Part shown: piece after piece, positions 1-12,500 of the stretch
How the letters are laid out: each line of letters opens with the position of its first letter
Numbering within the stretch: position 1 is the stretch's first letter
NCBI RefSeq assembly: GCF_000738735.6
Contig: NC_046343.1
Coordinates: forward strand, 5,662,531 to 5,726,530
Origin: Corvus cornix cornix
Taxonomy: Eukaryota; Chordata; Aves; Passeriformes; Corvidae
Direction of reading: 5' to 3'
Length of the DNA stretch: 64,000 nt
The notes under the pieces: model-generated
What the model saw: only the letters and a program-made list of their open reading frames with translations
Told to the model about the DNA's origin: nothing
The model's database searches: none
Translations under genes and position numbers: made by a program

Positions 1-612
1 AGAGAGAACAGCCTGAACTCCATGCCCATATCAGATTATTAATGCCAAGGGCAAAATCCAAAACAGTTTGACCATGCTGGAAGTTTTCACTGCCACTTCC
101 TCTCTGACAAACTAAACATTGCCACCTACTGACTCCCAAAGCCTGAACTTCCACGGATTTCTTTTATTTTCCACTCCCAGACACAATGTCCAAGATGCAC
201 AACAAAGGCTGTTACAGCCCCGATAAACCAAAAATTGATGTCTAAAATTCTGAAATATTATTACTTGTTTTTGCCCACTGTTACTTGTTTTTTTCCAAAT
301 GCTGTAAACTACTTTAAGACGTCAAATTTTAGTTTGAGGCTTGATCTTGCAACATGACTGTCAAGCACACAGTTTTACAATAAAAGACCCACCATACATA
401 ACAGAGACACCAAGCTTTATCACAGTACCATATTTTCTAGATTTGGCAGTCCAGGGTCGAGCTTGAATAATGTGGTCCAAGTACCTCAGAAAAAGTAACA
501 GCTGCAGCTCCAAGATTTTTCCATACCCACGACTTCACAAATAAGAAAAAACCCTATGATTGTTCTCACATCATCCAGCTCCAGCAGCACCAAAGATATA
601 ACTAAACCATGA
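1..612. other. 3' flank or 3'UTR of MRPL22, no gene seen
   Basis: This stretch is AT-rich and holds no open frame resembling a known protein and no recognisable repeat. It includes a minus-strand AATAAA at 173-178 that could be a distal MRPL22 poly(A) signal. I see nothing else in it. Confidence 0.5.
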
Positions 613-618
613 TTTTAA
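613..618 (-). terminator. MRPL22: Candidate poly(A) signal of MRPL22
   Basis: ATTAAA on the minus strand lies about 60 bp after the stop codon. A canonical AATAAA occurs further downstream at 178-173. Either could end the transcript; nothing in the sequence decides between them. Confidence 0.35.
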
Positions 619-678
619 TCATTCTTTTACACAATTACATTGCCCAACCAGAGATACCTATACAGCCACAAGAGTGTG

Positions 679-3600
679 TCACAGTGTATGAACAAGAGTT
701 CTGTTTCGCAGCTGCTGCACATATTCCTTTGCTTGGTCAAAGCCAGTCCTTGGTGGCTCTGGGGGAGGAGGAGGACCTTCCACCAGCTTCACAAAGTAGT
801 GGCACCTGTTGATTTTCATGATGCCAAACATGCCCTTGCCGTGGCACCGCACCCGCTTCACGTAGCGGCCTCTGCCCGTCAGCGACTCCGCTGAAGTGAA
901 AAGGAGAGGGGAGAGAAGATTATTCAGTCAAGAACAAACTGCCACAGCTGCAATAAAACACCTGTCTTGCCAGTGTATTTTTCATGGCTGCTTCTAGAAA
1001 GTTAATTCTACTCAGGATTCTCCCCTCCATCTTTCTTCTGTTACATTGAGCAGATCACTGCTACAGAGAAACCCGTGAGCTGCACTTAACGCTCTTCAGG
1101 AGCACCAAAAAGGTGAATTTAGAAAGCAAGCACACCAAGATAAATATGTGGGGAAGGACAAATCACACTGAGCATTTACTAGATTATACAGCTCTTCTGA
1201 AGGTCGTATTCATTTCACTGCCTTTCAGTAGTTTGTCTCATGAATTCCTGTGAAGTCTTACAGACTTCATTTTCCCTCCTTTCTCCCTTTATTGCATTTA
1301 TCACAGGTATTTTCATTATCTGCACATCCAGTCCTGCACTAGCAGCTCAGTCTTCTTGTGGCAGAGGCCTGGAAGGCTCCAAAAAATTCTAATCAAATCT
1401 GCTTTACCGTCCAGGTGACTTCTAGCTTATGAGGTCAGTTTGGTAAAATTTATACCATATTAGACAAAATGAGTATGTTTTTCTCAGTCCTAAAAACACC
1501 TATGAGGAAACACTTCTATAATATTTTTCTAGATTAAAAAGTGCTTTAGTTACAAGCTTAGCCTGCAAATCATCTATAGCAAAGTCTTTTTATTAATAAG
1601 TTTACAGTCAATACCCATTTACTTTTATACTGTTTCTGATGGAAGTTTAACTTTGATCCTGCAAATCTAATTGTACCAGCCACAGACAAAGCTCCCAGCA
1701 TCTCTGACTGGCAACATTAAAAACTAGAAACAGTTTGCTTCTCGTTGGTCTTTCATACTCATGGCAAGCATCTTCCTCTTCAGGACCTTATGTTTGATAG
1801 GGAGCAGAAATTCTGCTCTCCATCTTAAAAATGCTGCAAACATGTGCCTTTCACATTTTGGTAAAGTTTAGCAGAAACTGTCCTCTATTCACTTCTGGTG
1901 ATTTGAAGCATCAAAACTTTATTAAATATAAAACATTTTCATAGGGTAGGATAGAGTAGGATGACATTTTTCTAATGTACTAAATTTTAAAAATGTACCT
2001 ATATGTAAATTTGATTTGAATTCCACATTGTGCTTTCTTACAGCCATTTCCTGTGCTTCTAGTAGAACCTGTAACAAAAAGAAAAGAAATGGAAATACTG
2101 AGGAGGAATTTAAGCAATGGTATTTCTTATCTCTAGATAACATGGAAGCAATTGAAAGTTTAAGTAAGTGATAGAAAAAGTATTTCATAGAGATAAAAAG
2201 ACAAACATCTTTTAGGTAAGATGTTCCTTGCATAGAATGAAAAAGCCTCAGGACAATTCTATTACATTTTTGGGGAGATGGTTTCCACCAGCATTAGTCA
2301 GCCTTCCATCCATGGACCTTTGTGTAATTAGACATCAGACTAGAAATAAATTCCAAGGTGGGCAAAATGAACTTGGTCCATTCAATATTTTCAGCTAATA
2401 CAGGACACCTCTTTGCCATGACTGTCAGAAATCAATGCTTCAGCCAAGAAAATGAGTAATTTGAGAATCCAAACTACGGTATTCAAAGCTTTTGTGCCTT
2501 TAGAGAACTCAGCAGCCTGCTTAAGAATATCCTTCATCTCACACAGTTTAAGAACCAAAGCACACAGATGTAGCAGCCATTAGTGACCAGGATTCTGCAC
2601 CATTTACCATGAACTTAACACCAAGCACTGCTAGACAGGACACCCACATGGAACTTCTCATCATGACAAATTAAAACAGCCAGCACAAGTGAGCCCAACA
2701 TATTCATAAGCCACAACAGTACATGATTGCAATGAAAATATGTTGCTAGAATGTGCTCCCAACAGGCTTACTTGAAACATAAAACCCCACAGAAGTAGAA
2801 ACACCTCCAAACTTCTGGTGACAGGTATTGATTTTAAAGTTTTCTGGAAACCAGGAGTGTTAAAAAATACTTCTACTTACCTCTTTGATCACCTTTGCTC
2901 CCTTTTTGTCACTGAATTCCAACTGAGCGAGAGCCTGATCAATGGACATTCCTTTTATCTGCAATCAAAGTGTTAAAATTAACTTCTGCAATTACAAATA
3001 TTTCCTTTCTCTTATTCAGAAGACATTCCTTATATTATACTGCTATTATAAAAGCAAAAATACTGTAGTTTCCTTAACTACCATTTCTTCAGTGTAATAT
3101 CTTACAGCTAAACCAAACCACAGCCATTCCCTGCCCAGATCCATGCTCATCCCCAGGACTCTGTTATAAAGACATTGATTAAACTGTGATTGAATGAGGC
3201 TGTTAAGACAAATACAGTAATTAAATTTTGCATTCTAACAAGCCCAGTACAAAGTACTCTTGGCTTACCAGTTTTGCCAGATACCACATCTTATCTTTGC
3301 TGTATTTTATTTCCCTCCGACAGTGATATATTTCCTAGGGGCAAAAAAATAAAAAGTGAAAGGATGAATAATTTTGCTGTGAAAACAGAATGGAGCATCC
3401 ATGTCTGATCCACAATCTATGTTCTTACTAGGAATAAAAAGGCATGGCTCTGCCTACTATGAGAACAGCATATCAAGCATAGCTTTGACATTTGAAACTA
3501 AAAGCACTAAAAAAAGGTGCTGGCACACAGGAGATTTTAATACAATCTTATGACACTTCGTTTATAAGCAGAAGTCCCTGAAAAGGATAATCAGAAGGTT

Positions 3601-6416
3601 TTTCACCATCTTTTCCTCTCATCCTCTCCACCTTTAGAAGCAAAGACTGACATGCCCATTCAGCCTTAAAAATATTACCCTGCTGTCAACTCAACCTACT
3701 GGCAGAGCAAATAAACAATATTACCAGAATGAACTTAATTAGCTCTTCAGAAGTGAAGAGGGTTTCAAGTTTGATTGGCACAAAAAGCTGCCTCCACAGA
3801 CCCATTTAACATTATTACTAACAGGGACCAACACCAGCTAGTAGAATCTAACATCAATACAAGTTTGAAAGAGATGGCACTCTATGAACAGGTAAAATAC
3901 TGATTTAATAAACGAGTCTGTCAATAGCTGCATTTTCACACACACTGCATCAGTCAGCACAGTCCACAGCAGGGATTTTTATGTCCTAGGCCATAATGTT
4001 CACAGGAAAAATCACTAAATGCCCATGGCCCACAAAATACATGCCTTAAAAAACCCTTTCCTTTTGAGATGTAAATACTTTTACTTTGCTGAGCAGTGTG
4101 TCTAACAGAAGCCACAACACATTAATTCCCAATGAAGAAAAATTATAACAATGGAATTTCAAAATATCAGTTGTTTGACAGTACAAATTCTACCCCCTTG
4201 TAGTTCAGAGACTTCTACAGAGGATGGGCCCCTTACAGCTTGAACCACACAAGGCTCCAATATAATTTAGAGATGGAAAACATTCGAAGTGATATTAACG
4301 TCTACAATACAGCCAAACTGAATAAAATCCTGAATAATGAGCAAATAAGCTTTCAAACTAGTGCCTTGTGCAGTCACCCTGTGCAGACAGTGACAGTCTG
4401 TTCAGAAATTGCCAAACATTCACAGGTAAGGCCATTCACAGGTGGATCCTTACAGCTGGTCTGCGAGGCTCTCCAGGCAGCTGTGGGGGGTAAACAATCC
4501 TGTTCTTTTTCTCCCATTTCCCAATTTTCTGCAGAGATGTGCTTGTGTGGATGCATGACAGAGGAAAAAGGCTACCAGATGCCAGCCACCTGCAAGACAA
4601 GACCACAGCCTCAGCTGCTGAACACAAGAGTTCTTTGTCCCTGCCCAGCCTATCTGGAAAATTGTGAATTTGCTGTCTTGATAAAGAACTGACACATTTG
4701 CCTACTCACAAAATGAAATTGTTAAAGTCCTTTATAGTTTATGCTGAAAGGCCTTTTTAATTCAACAAAAAGCCTCAGGCTTCCTAAAGCAAGCTATGAA
4801 CACTGGCACATCATGAGATTCTACATTAAGTGTCCTCAGATTGCCACACAAAGTCACAGCCATCTCTGTTCTGATGTTCTCATGGGGCTCAGGACTGACA
4901 CAAACCATTTATAACTTTTCCAAGGTACTTTCCATACTTAACTTTTACCAACAACATCTTTAGCAGTCAAAACTTCTAGCTTTTCAAGGGGCTGAGTATC
5001 TCAGAGCATCAGAGGTCAATAAACATTGTGAAATTTGAAAGGAGAGGTGTTCTAAAGTACTTCCAAAACACAATCAACTCAATACAAAAACCAGACAGCT
5101 GATAGCAAAAATTAGTTTTCAGGCATTTTGCTCACCTCAGATTCTGAAAAACCAAGCTACATTTTGCCCCCTGCTGCCTGGATAAAGCAGCACTGGGCAG
5201 CCACTCCTGACTACAACAAACAGATGAGTTCAAGACCAAATACTGTGGGTTTTACTAAGCCTTGAACGTCTTTGTGTGTGTGGCCAACCCGTGCAAAGCA
5301 TCTTAAAAATGACAGGCAAACAGAGCATGCTGATTTCAAAAGGGCATTGTACGCCATTGTTCACATCCTAAAAGCAGAGATTAGCATAACACACATATTT
5401 CAATGTCATGGAATACTTTTTTCAGATATTTGCAGGGATACAGCTGGCAGTACCAGTGCACCTACAGCACAACTATGTGATTCCTCCAGAAAGAGGGGAA
5501 ACTTCAGCAACTAAGAAAAGCAGTGACTGGGGACAGCACAGGTACCACATCACTGTGACCCGAACCATAAAGTCAGAGAAAATATGGATGTCCAACAGAA
5601 AGAAGTGAGGAGAGAGACGCTTCCATCATGGCACAAGCTCTAAATACACAGAAGGACACCACAGGGACAGAGGGTTACCTGTTCCCAGCTCCAGGGCTGG
5701 GTGAGAAGGCCAAACCAGGCAACACCAGGCACCCAGCCCCAGGTACCCCTGAGCAGGGCAGTGCCTGTCCCACTGCCCAGGGCAGCGAGGGATGGGTGAC
5801 AAAGCCAGACTCACCTCTCTGGTCGTGCCCAGCTGAGGAGACCCCGCGCCCAGGCAGCTCCTGAAGAGAAGGAACAGTGAGCGAGGCATGAACAGAACCA
5901 TAAAATCACTGAATGGTTTGGGCCGGAAGGGACCTTGAAGAACATCTAGTCCCACGCCCTGCCATGGACAGGGACACCTTCCTCTATCCCAGGTTGCTCC
6001 AAGCCCCATCCAGCCTGGCCTTGGACACTTCCAGGGATGGGGCAGCCACAGATGCTCTGGGCACCCTATGCCAGGGCCTCACCTCCGTCACAGGGAACAA
6101 TTTTTTCGTAATATCTAATCCAAACCTACTCTCTGTCAGTTTGAAGCCATCCCCCCTTGTCCTGTCACTCCAGACCCTTGTAAATAGTCTCCTCCCGTCT
6201 TTCCTGTAGGCTCCCTTCAGGCATTGGAAGGCTACAACTTGGTCGTTGAAGCTTCTCTTCTCCAGGCTGAACAATCCCAATTCTCCCAGCCTTTCCTCAT
6301 AAGTGAGCTGCTCCCTCCCTCCGATCAATTCGGTGGCCTCCTCTCAAGCGAGACCCCCCAAACCAGAGCCGCGTCCCCTCAGCCTCACCCGCGCCCAGCG
6401 CCCAGCGCGCCGCCAT
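679..6416 (-). CDS. MRPL22: Mitochondrial ribosomal protein L22 (uL22m), complete coding region in 7 exons
   Basis: Coding exons in transcript order are 6416-6389, 5860-5815, 4589-4454, 3334-3269, 2958-2881, 2068-1999 and 890-679 (stop TGA at 681-679). All junctions are GT/AG and the phases join without a break, giving 211 aa; the human protein has about 206. Recognisable segments are WEKKNRIVYPPQLPGEPRRP in exon 3, EIYHCRR and SKDKMWYLAKL in exon 4, GMSIDQALAQLEF in exon 5 and CHYFVKLVEGPPPPPEPP near the C-terminus. The family is a component of the large subunit of the mitochondrial ribosome, lining the exit tunnel. The first 30 or so residues are rich in Ala, Arg and Trp without acidic residues, as expected of a mitochondrial presequence. 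The start is the ATG at 6416, within a CpG island and divergent to GEMIN5. Exon 1 codes only 28 nt. Intron 1 is mostly a CR1 repeat. Identity is very secure; exons 1-2 rest on phase and weaker similarity. Confidence 0.94.
5888..6350 (-). mobile_element. CR1 LINE, 5'-truncated, in MRPL22 intron 1
   Basis: The minus strand reads as the 3' part of a CR1 element. It has a conserved coding remnant of reverse-transcriptase C-terminal type (YEERLGELGLFSLEKRSF at about 6305-6250). Next comes the typical stretch ending in a Leu-Glu-Val-Ser-Lys-Ala-Arg-Leu-Asp-Gly reading. The 3' end at the left lies near AATCACTGAATGG, a form of the CR1 terminal ATTCTATG repeat. It is well preserved, so fairly young. 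It is in the same orientation as MRPL22 and occupies about 460 of the 528 bp of intron 1. A 5-bp GCGAG occurs at both edges (5881-5885 and 6348-6352), a possible but weak target-site duplication. Confidence 0.93.
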
Positions 6417-6554
6417 CTTCCCGGCCTCGCTTTGCGGCAGAGCCCCGGGCGGGAGCACGGACCGGGGCGCGGTTTGCGACAGTTTGCGGCGGCGTGCGCG
6501 GCGCTCGGCGGCAACGCCCGGGGCACGTGGGGCGGCGCGGGGGGACCCGGGGCG
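6417..6554. promoter_or_regulatory. Divergent CpG-island promoter between MRPL22 and GEMIN5
   Basis: Only 138 bp separate the two start codons, and the whole stretch is GC- and CpG-rich (the island runs from about 6360 to 7140). No TATA box is visible. A CACGTG E-box lies at 6524-6529. Two TTTGCG-type repeats occur at about 6472-6488. The MRPL22 ATG sits in AAGATGGCGGC, which matches the YY1 consensus often found at TATA-less start sites of ribosomal and housekeeping genes. Bidirectional promoter function is inferred from the head-to-head geometry. Confidence 0.8.
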
Positions 6555-9500
6555 ATGGCGGCGGGGAGCGGGACGGGAACGGGGACGGGAACGGGGATGG
6601 GCATGGGGGTGCGGGCACTGCCCGCCTCCCCCAACTGGTACAGCAGCCGCTGCAGCGACGCCAGCAGCGACGGCCGCCTCTTCGGCTTCGCGGCGAGGCA
6701 CCGCGTCTGCCTTCTGGATGTCGCCGCCGCCGCGCCCGCGTTTTACGGTACCGTCACAACCTTCCCTCGCGTCCCTGTCCCCCGCGCTGTACAGCGGGGA
6801 CGTGGGGCCTCCCCGCCACGGGGAGCCCAGGGAGGGCACATGGGAGGCGGCGGCGGGAGCCCCGGGATTTTGGGATCCGGGAGGTGTGGGAAGGCTCCGG
6901 GTGTCCCGTGACGATTTCTCGCTGTCGCGGCAGGGGAGCTCATCGGGCACACGGACAGGATCTCCGGGTTCGCCTTTTGCCCCTGCCCCGGGCAGAGCAG
7001 CCTCTGCGCCAGCAGCTCCGACGACGGAAGCGTCAAAATCTGGGACACCGGGACGCTGTCGCCGGTGCTGGAGTACAGCCTGCACCAGGTACAGCCGGGC
7101 ACGGCGAGGCAGAGGCAGAGCGGGGCACTCGCGGGCGGGGGTGCGGTGTTTTAGAGCTCGCACTCAAAGCACGGTGAGGCTGCTTTGCCCGAAAGTGAAT
7201 TTCAAGCCCGGTGGAATTAAATCCGTTGGATTTTGCTGGCCGGCTCTTTGTTCTTAGCCTGCAGCGCTGTTGTATCACCTTAATGAGCTGCTGGTTACCA
7301 TCAAAGCCGCAGTGAACCAGCGTGCTCGTGGTTTGGACTCATTGCCGCCTAAGCCAGCTCGCTTAAAATGATCTCAGCAAGTTACTGTTGCCCACAGGAC
7401 AGACTGAATGTATATTTGAAGAAGTTACTGTGGCTCAGGATTCCCCATCAGCAGCTACATCCGTCCTAAAAGAACTCAGGAACAAACAGAACTGGTGCTG
7501 GGGAGTGCTCACAGATTATTTTCTGCCTGTTATCCTAGGCTAGATAGTAGTAAGCCAGCTTTAAACGTTTTCAATCCTTTTTTTCAGAATGCAATCTCGG
7601 CGCTGCATTGGTCACCTCTTGTGAAAGATCTGATTGTGTCTGGTGATGAGAAAGGAGTCATTGTTTGTTACTGGCACAACAGAAATGACAGCCAGCAGTT
7701 CTTCCCAGAGCCTCGGACAGTTTTCTGCCTCACCTGTTCTCCTCATCATGAAAACCTGGTGGCCATTGGGTAAATGCTCATTAGTAAATATTCGTTATGT
7801 TTTGTTTTCCACTCTTCTTCTGCAAGAATTTATTGGGACGTTTTGCTACATGGTTGAAAGACTAACTTTAAGAGGTCTTGGTGGCTGTTCTTTTACTTTA
7901 GGAGTAAAACAAATTAGAAATAACATCTAGATGTGGTAAACCTGCAAAGGCAAAGAAATCTGTAACAGAGTAATGGTACAGGTTGTCTTCTCTGTGATAG
8001 GGTGATAGTGACCTGGAAAGAGTTTGTAAATCACCTCAGATAGTATTCCACAAGCATCCAAGAATCTCTTCATTTGTTTAAATCTCTGCTTTCAGCTACA
8101 AGGATGGCATGGTGGTTGTAATTGATATCAGCAGGAAGAGAGAAGTTGTGCACCGGCTGAGAGGCCACGAGGATGAAATACATTGCCTGGCCTGGTGCCC
8201 TGTGCCTGGGGAAGAAAGGTTACCTGCTTGGCAGGATGAGCTCCAGGGTATGTAGACATGATTAGCAGTTTGTGGAGTAGTTTTTAGTTCATGTAAATGT
8301 CCTTCCAGAGGACTGAATTCCTTACAGAAGGCTAGTAAGTAGCTAAGCAACTGATAAGTTCAATATCAGAAAATATGTTCCGATACAAATCAAGGTAATA
8401 TTCAGCTCATTTTTATAAAGCTTTGAATTTGAAAGCATAATAACATGATTTCAATGGTATTCAGCAGCTCCTTCAGAGGAAGGCAAGGTTCCAAATGGGG
8501 AGCTGACACAGGACACAGCCACGAAGAAAGGTTGTTACCTGGCCTCTGGAAGCAAGGATCAAACCATACGAATATGGAGCTGTACCAGAGGCAGGAGTAA
8601 GTAAGATATAAACAGTAACAAGGTGTGGAACAGCTCTTGAACTGCAGCCTTGGTGTGCTTAAAGCATGGGGAATGTACTTCAAGCTGCAGATTCACAGAA
8701 CTCCTCTGTCTGTCTGAGATTTTTGATGTGTCAGGTCCAGTGATCCCTCTTGGTTCTGCAGGTATGATGACTCTGAAGCTGCCACCCACCAAGAGGAGAG
8801 GTGGAGCCGTGGATCCGGCGGTCAAGGAGCGCATTTGGCTGACTGTGCACTGGCCTGCTGGCCATCCCACTGAGATTGTGTCCAGTGGCTTTGGGTAAGT
8901 GGGCCACTCAGCAGCCTGGGGACCAGCAGCAGCTGCATTCGTTTGTTGATACTGAAGGAAGTACTGAATAGAAGACAGCTCCTTCCTTTCCAGTGTAACA
9001 GCAGAAAACAGGCCAAGAGTTCAGACTTCGAGAAAGTTACTGTTTGTCCCATAATTTGTCCAAGAATCTGACTGAGTATTGACTGCTAATAGCACTAATT
9101 GTGGTTTATGCCCATCTACTGGGAAAAAATGTCAGTTTTCAGGTGGTGTTTGTGTGTGTAGCTTTGTACAGGCATTGGATGTCTGCAGAGCTCTGTTACT
9201 CCTGACTTGTAGGGTATTTGTGATATAGTCTGTAAAGAGCCTGTGTTGTTCTTCTGAAGTGAAGAATTTAAATAAATTTCAATTTTGCAGAGGAGAACTG
9301 CTCCTTTGGAATTTGACCCAGCCTGGCAAACGCAAATGGACTCTTCTGGGATCTTCAGAAGGACAAAACCACTCCCGAATTGTGTTCAATCTCAGTTCTG
9401 TGAAGCACCAAGACAAAGAGCTCCTTTTTTCTATTTCAATGGACAGAGATGTAAGAACCATTTAAAAATTAACATAGAAATGCCTGTACTATGCAGTTTG

Positions 9501-12500
9501 AGGGAGTGAGAGTAACCCTTTTAGGGCCACAGTTTTTCTCTTGAAGTGGGTTAATTGCAGCAATTTATAACATTTGTTCTGAGCACAGGTTGTGTATGTT
9601 TCTGTCAGTTTATAAGCTCAACCTCTTACCATGGTGGAGTGAATGTTTATGATGCTCTGGACTTGCATAGTACGGTTTAATGAAAGGTGTTTTCCACTTC
9701 ATTTCCTCTATGTTTCCCTTTTAAAAGGCCTGGTTTTCCTTCTTAAAATCATTTAATTGTACAAAGTAATGCATCTATTTTTTTATGGGGTTTTTTTGCA
9801 ATCTTTGGGGTTTTACAGGCAGCAGAGTGTCTCCTGTTCTGAAATTGGAAGAGCAACTTAGTAAAATGTATTCATTGTGTCCATTCCAGTCTTGCAGCTA
9901 CTGCAGCCCTGTCTGTGACGTGGAATCCTCTGGGATCACATCCTGTCAAGCCTTGCATTCGACCTTTTGATTCTTCATTGCACTTCTGCTTTGTTCTTTC
10001 TTGTCCTATCAGTCACTGTATTTGACCACTCCTTGCTCCTTAAATATTCTTCAGGTGAAATGCTGGGATCTGTCAACTCTGGATTGCAGCTGGACCATGC
10101 CTTCCCTTGGAGGATTTGTCTACAGCCTTGCCTTCTCCCCTGTGGACACAGGCTGTCTTGCCATCGGGGTTGGAGACAGCATGATCCGCGTGTGGAATAC
10201 TTTGTCCATGAACAATATTTATGATGTCAAAACCTTCTGGCAAAGCATAAAGTCTAAGGTTACAGCAGTAAGTGTGCTTTGGATTCCTGTTTTTTCCCCC
10301 TTATCTCTTCTTTTCACTGAATTTTTTTCAAGTATGTTTTTCTCACTCTGAAGGTTTTTCCCAACTAAAATGAGATAAAGCCAAGTTGTTCATTTTATAC
10401 TCAATTCTTTCTGTATACAATACATTTTAGAATCTGGCAACAAATTTTTAGACCTATTTACAATCCTAGAAGCTTGCATTTACATCTAGTGGAAATAAGC
10501 TGAAGTCCAGCTGGCTGTTATGTTACTTTTTCACTTTTATCCTCCATGATTCTTCCTTGCTTCATCCGTGGTTACCCTTGCTGTGCTAGGAAGTTTGACA
10601 GATACAAAAACCAGTACAACCAACACAGGTCTCTTCAGCTGGGGTTTAACCAGTGGTTGGTCAAAAGTTACTGCCTGGTAAAAGAGCTGGTAGCTATTTC
10701 TGTTTTGTAATGTAGGTATTAAATAGCATTTTAATGATTTTAGTCCCTTTCATCTTATCCTATCAAAAATGGAAGGGGGAGAGCCTTTGATACTCAGAGC
10801 AGAGTGATCAAATCAAGTGGCTGTGGTTGGAAGGGTGCGTATAGGGCATGGTCCTTCTTCATCAGTTTCTGCATTTTCCTTTTGTTTATTGTTTAGCAAT
10901 AAAGTGTAACTTAGGCCATTATGTGTCTCTTTCTATTTTTCTCACAGTTATCCTGGCATCCAACTAAGGAAGGCTCCTTGGCTTTTGGAACAGATGATGG
11001 AAAAGTTGGCATATTTGACACCTTGTCCAGCAGGTAAAAAAGCAGCTTTCAAATTCATTAGTGTCAGATCCTGCTGGTGTGTTACCATACAGGGGTGTGG
11101 TGTGGTCTTTCCTGAGAGATACCTTTGCTGTTAGATGAGTAGGATTTAATTAAAATTAGTCGAGCAGTTGGATTTTTTCATCTGCATTATATCTGAGCTT
11201 CTGTGGTAAACTTGCCATAAGTTAAAATTGCATGACCCGAGATCACCTGTGGGGGGACATCAGTTCAGGAAGACTTTATCCAGAAAGACATTTTCAGGGA
11301 AGGAGGAGCAGCAAGGAGGAGAAGGTCACCAGCACAATTGGGTTACAATTTTAGTAGTGTCCTACAGCAGATGTTAAAGAAAGCTTGGTTGAGCCATGGC
11401 TTTAGAATATTAAAGCACCTGGTGTCTCAAGTATGTTGCTTTGATTCTATCTTTTTTTAATTTCTGTTTGGTGAAATGTGACTGCCCCTGCTTCCTTATC
11501 TTCCTGCCCAGTGCTAAGAATAAGCCACCTCAGATCTCCAGTACTTACCACAAGAAGACTGTGTACACATTAGCCTGGGGGCCTCCAACTCCTCCTCTGA
11601 CTTCTGGTGAGTCTTCCAACACCTTGTGGCAAAATAAAACACCCATGCAGAGCACAGGGATGCCATGAAGCTGCTATTCCCTCCCTTCTTTGGAGCCCCA
11701 TTTGCTTGGTGGCAATCCTTTAGAGCAGCTAAGAATGTGTTCTGCTTGAGGAACTCGTAACAGTTTTGCAAGGGTACAAACTCCTGTAGTTTGTGAATTC
11801 TGGTACCTTCAGGAAATAGGTGAGAGTAGTGCTCCACACCTCTGGGCTTGCTTCAGGGTGGTACAGACCAGGAACTTCACAGGCTTCCTGCAGCAATTGT
11901 ATCAAATCAAATACGCCTTCCAGAGTTTCTGTCGTTTGAACTTCAGCTCTTCTCACACAACTTGGATTTTTTTTCTTTTAAGGACCAACATTTAAAGGAA
12001 ATTTTAGTGTTTGCAGTGATTGTGCTATGAGGGATCTGTTGGTAGAAATGAGAGCTCCTTTCAGAGGGTTGTACTGTGAGAATTTCCTGCTGCTGGACTG
12101 CAGGCCAGTTGGATACTGCTTTTTAAAGCTGTGAATTGTGTATATGTATATATATACATACACACACACACACACAGAAGGATGTATATTGCTTTTTGAA
12201 ATAATGTTTTGATTTATAGTGGGAGGGATTAGTTCTGTGAAGACTGATGAAGAACAGAGTATAATTAGCTCTTTTTCTCTGTTGGATAGGAGAAGAAAGT
12301 GAACAGCCCTCTGTAACTTTGTACAGTTGTGCTGGAGAAGGAATTGTTTTTCAACACAATCCCTGGAAGCTTAATGGAGAAGCAAATGACATCAACAAAG
12401 TCATCCGAGACACCAATTCAATCAAAGTGAGTATGAATTTGAGGGGGTTTTACGGATTCATAGTAACCATGCCAGAGTTTCCATGGCCTTGTAGTTGTAA

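Noticed and set aside
5984..6328. 114-codon minus-strand frame that looks protein-like
   Set aside because: It is the coding remnant of the CR1 reverse-transcriptase region, not a host gene.
6297..7163. 288-codon minus-strand and 317-codon plus-strand frames over the MRPL22/GEMIN5 CpG island
   Set aside because: They overlap real exons of both genes in other frames and consist of low-complexity GC-driven sequence.
9890..9970. Possible extra GEMIN5 exon in intron 7
   Set aside because: A short open stretch follows an AG, but exons 7 and 8 join in phase with the known protein and nothing here matches it.
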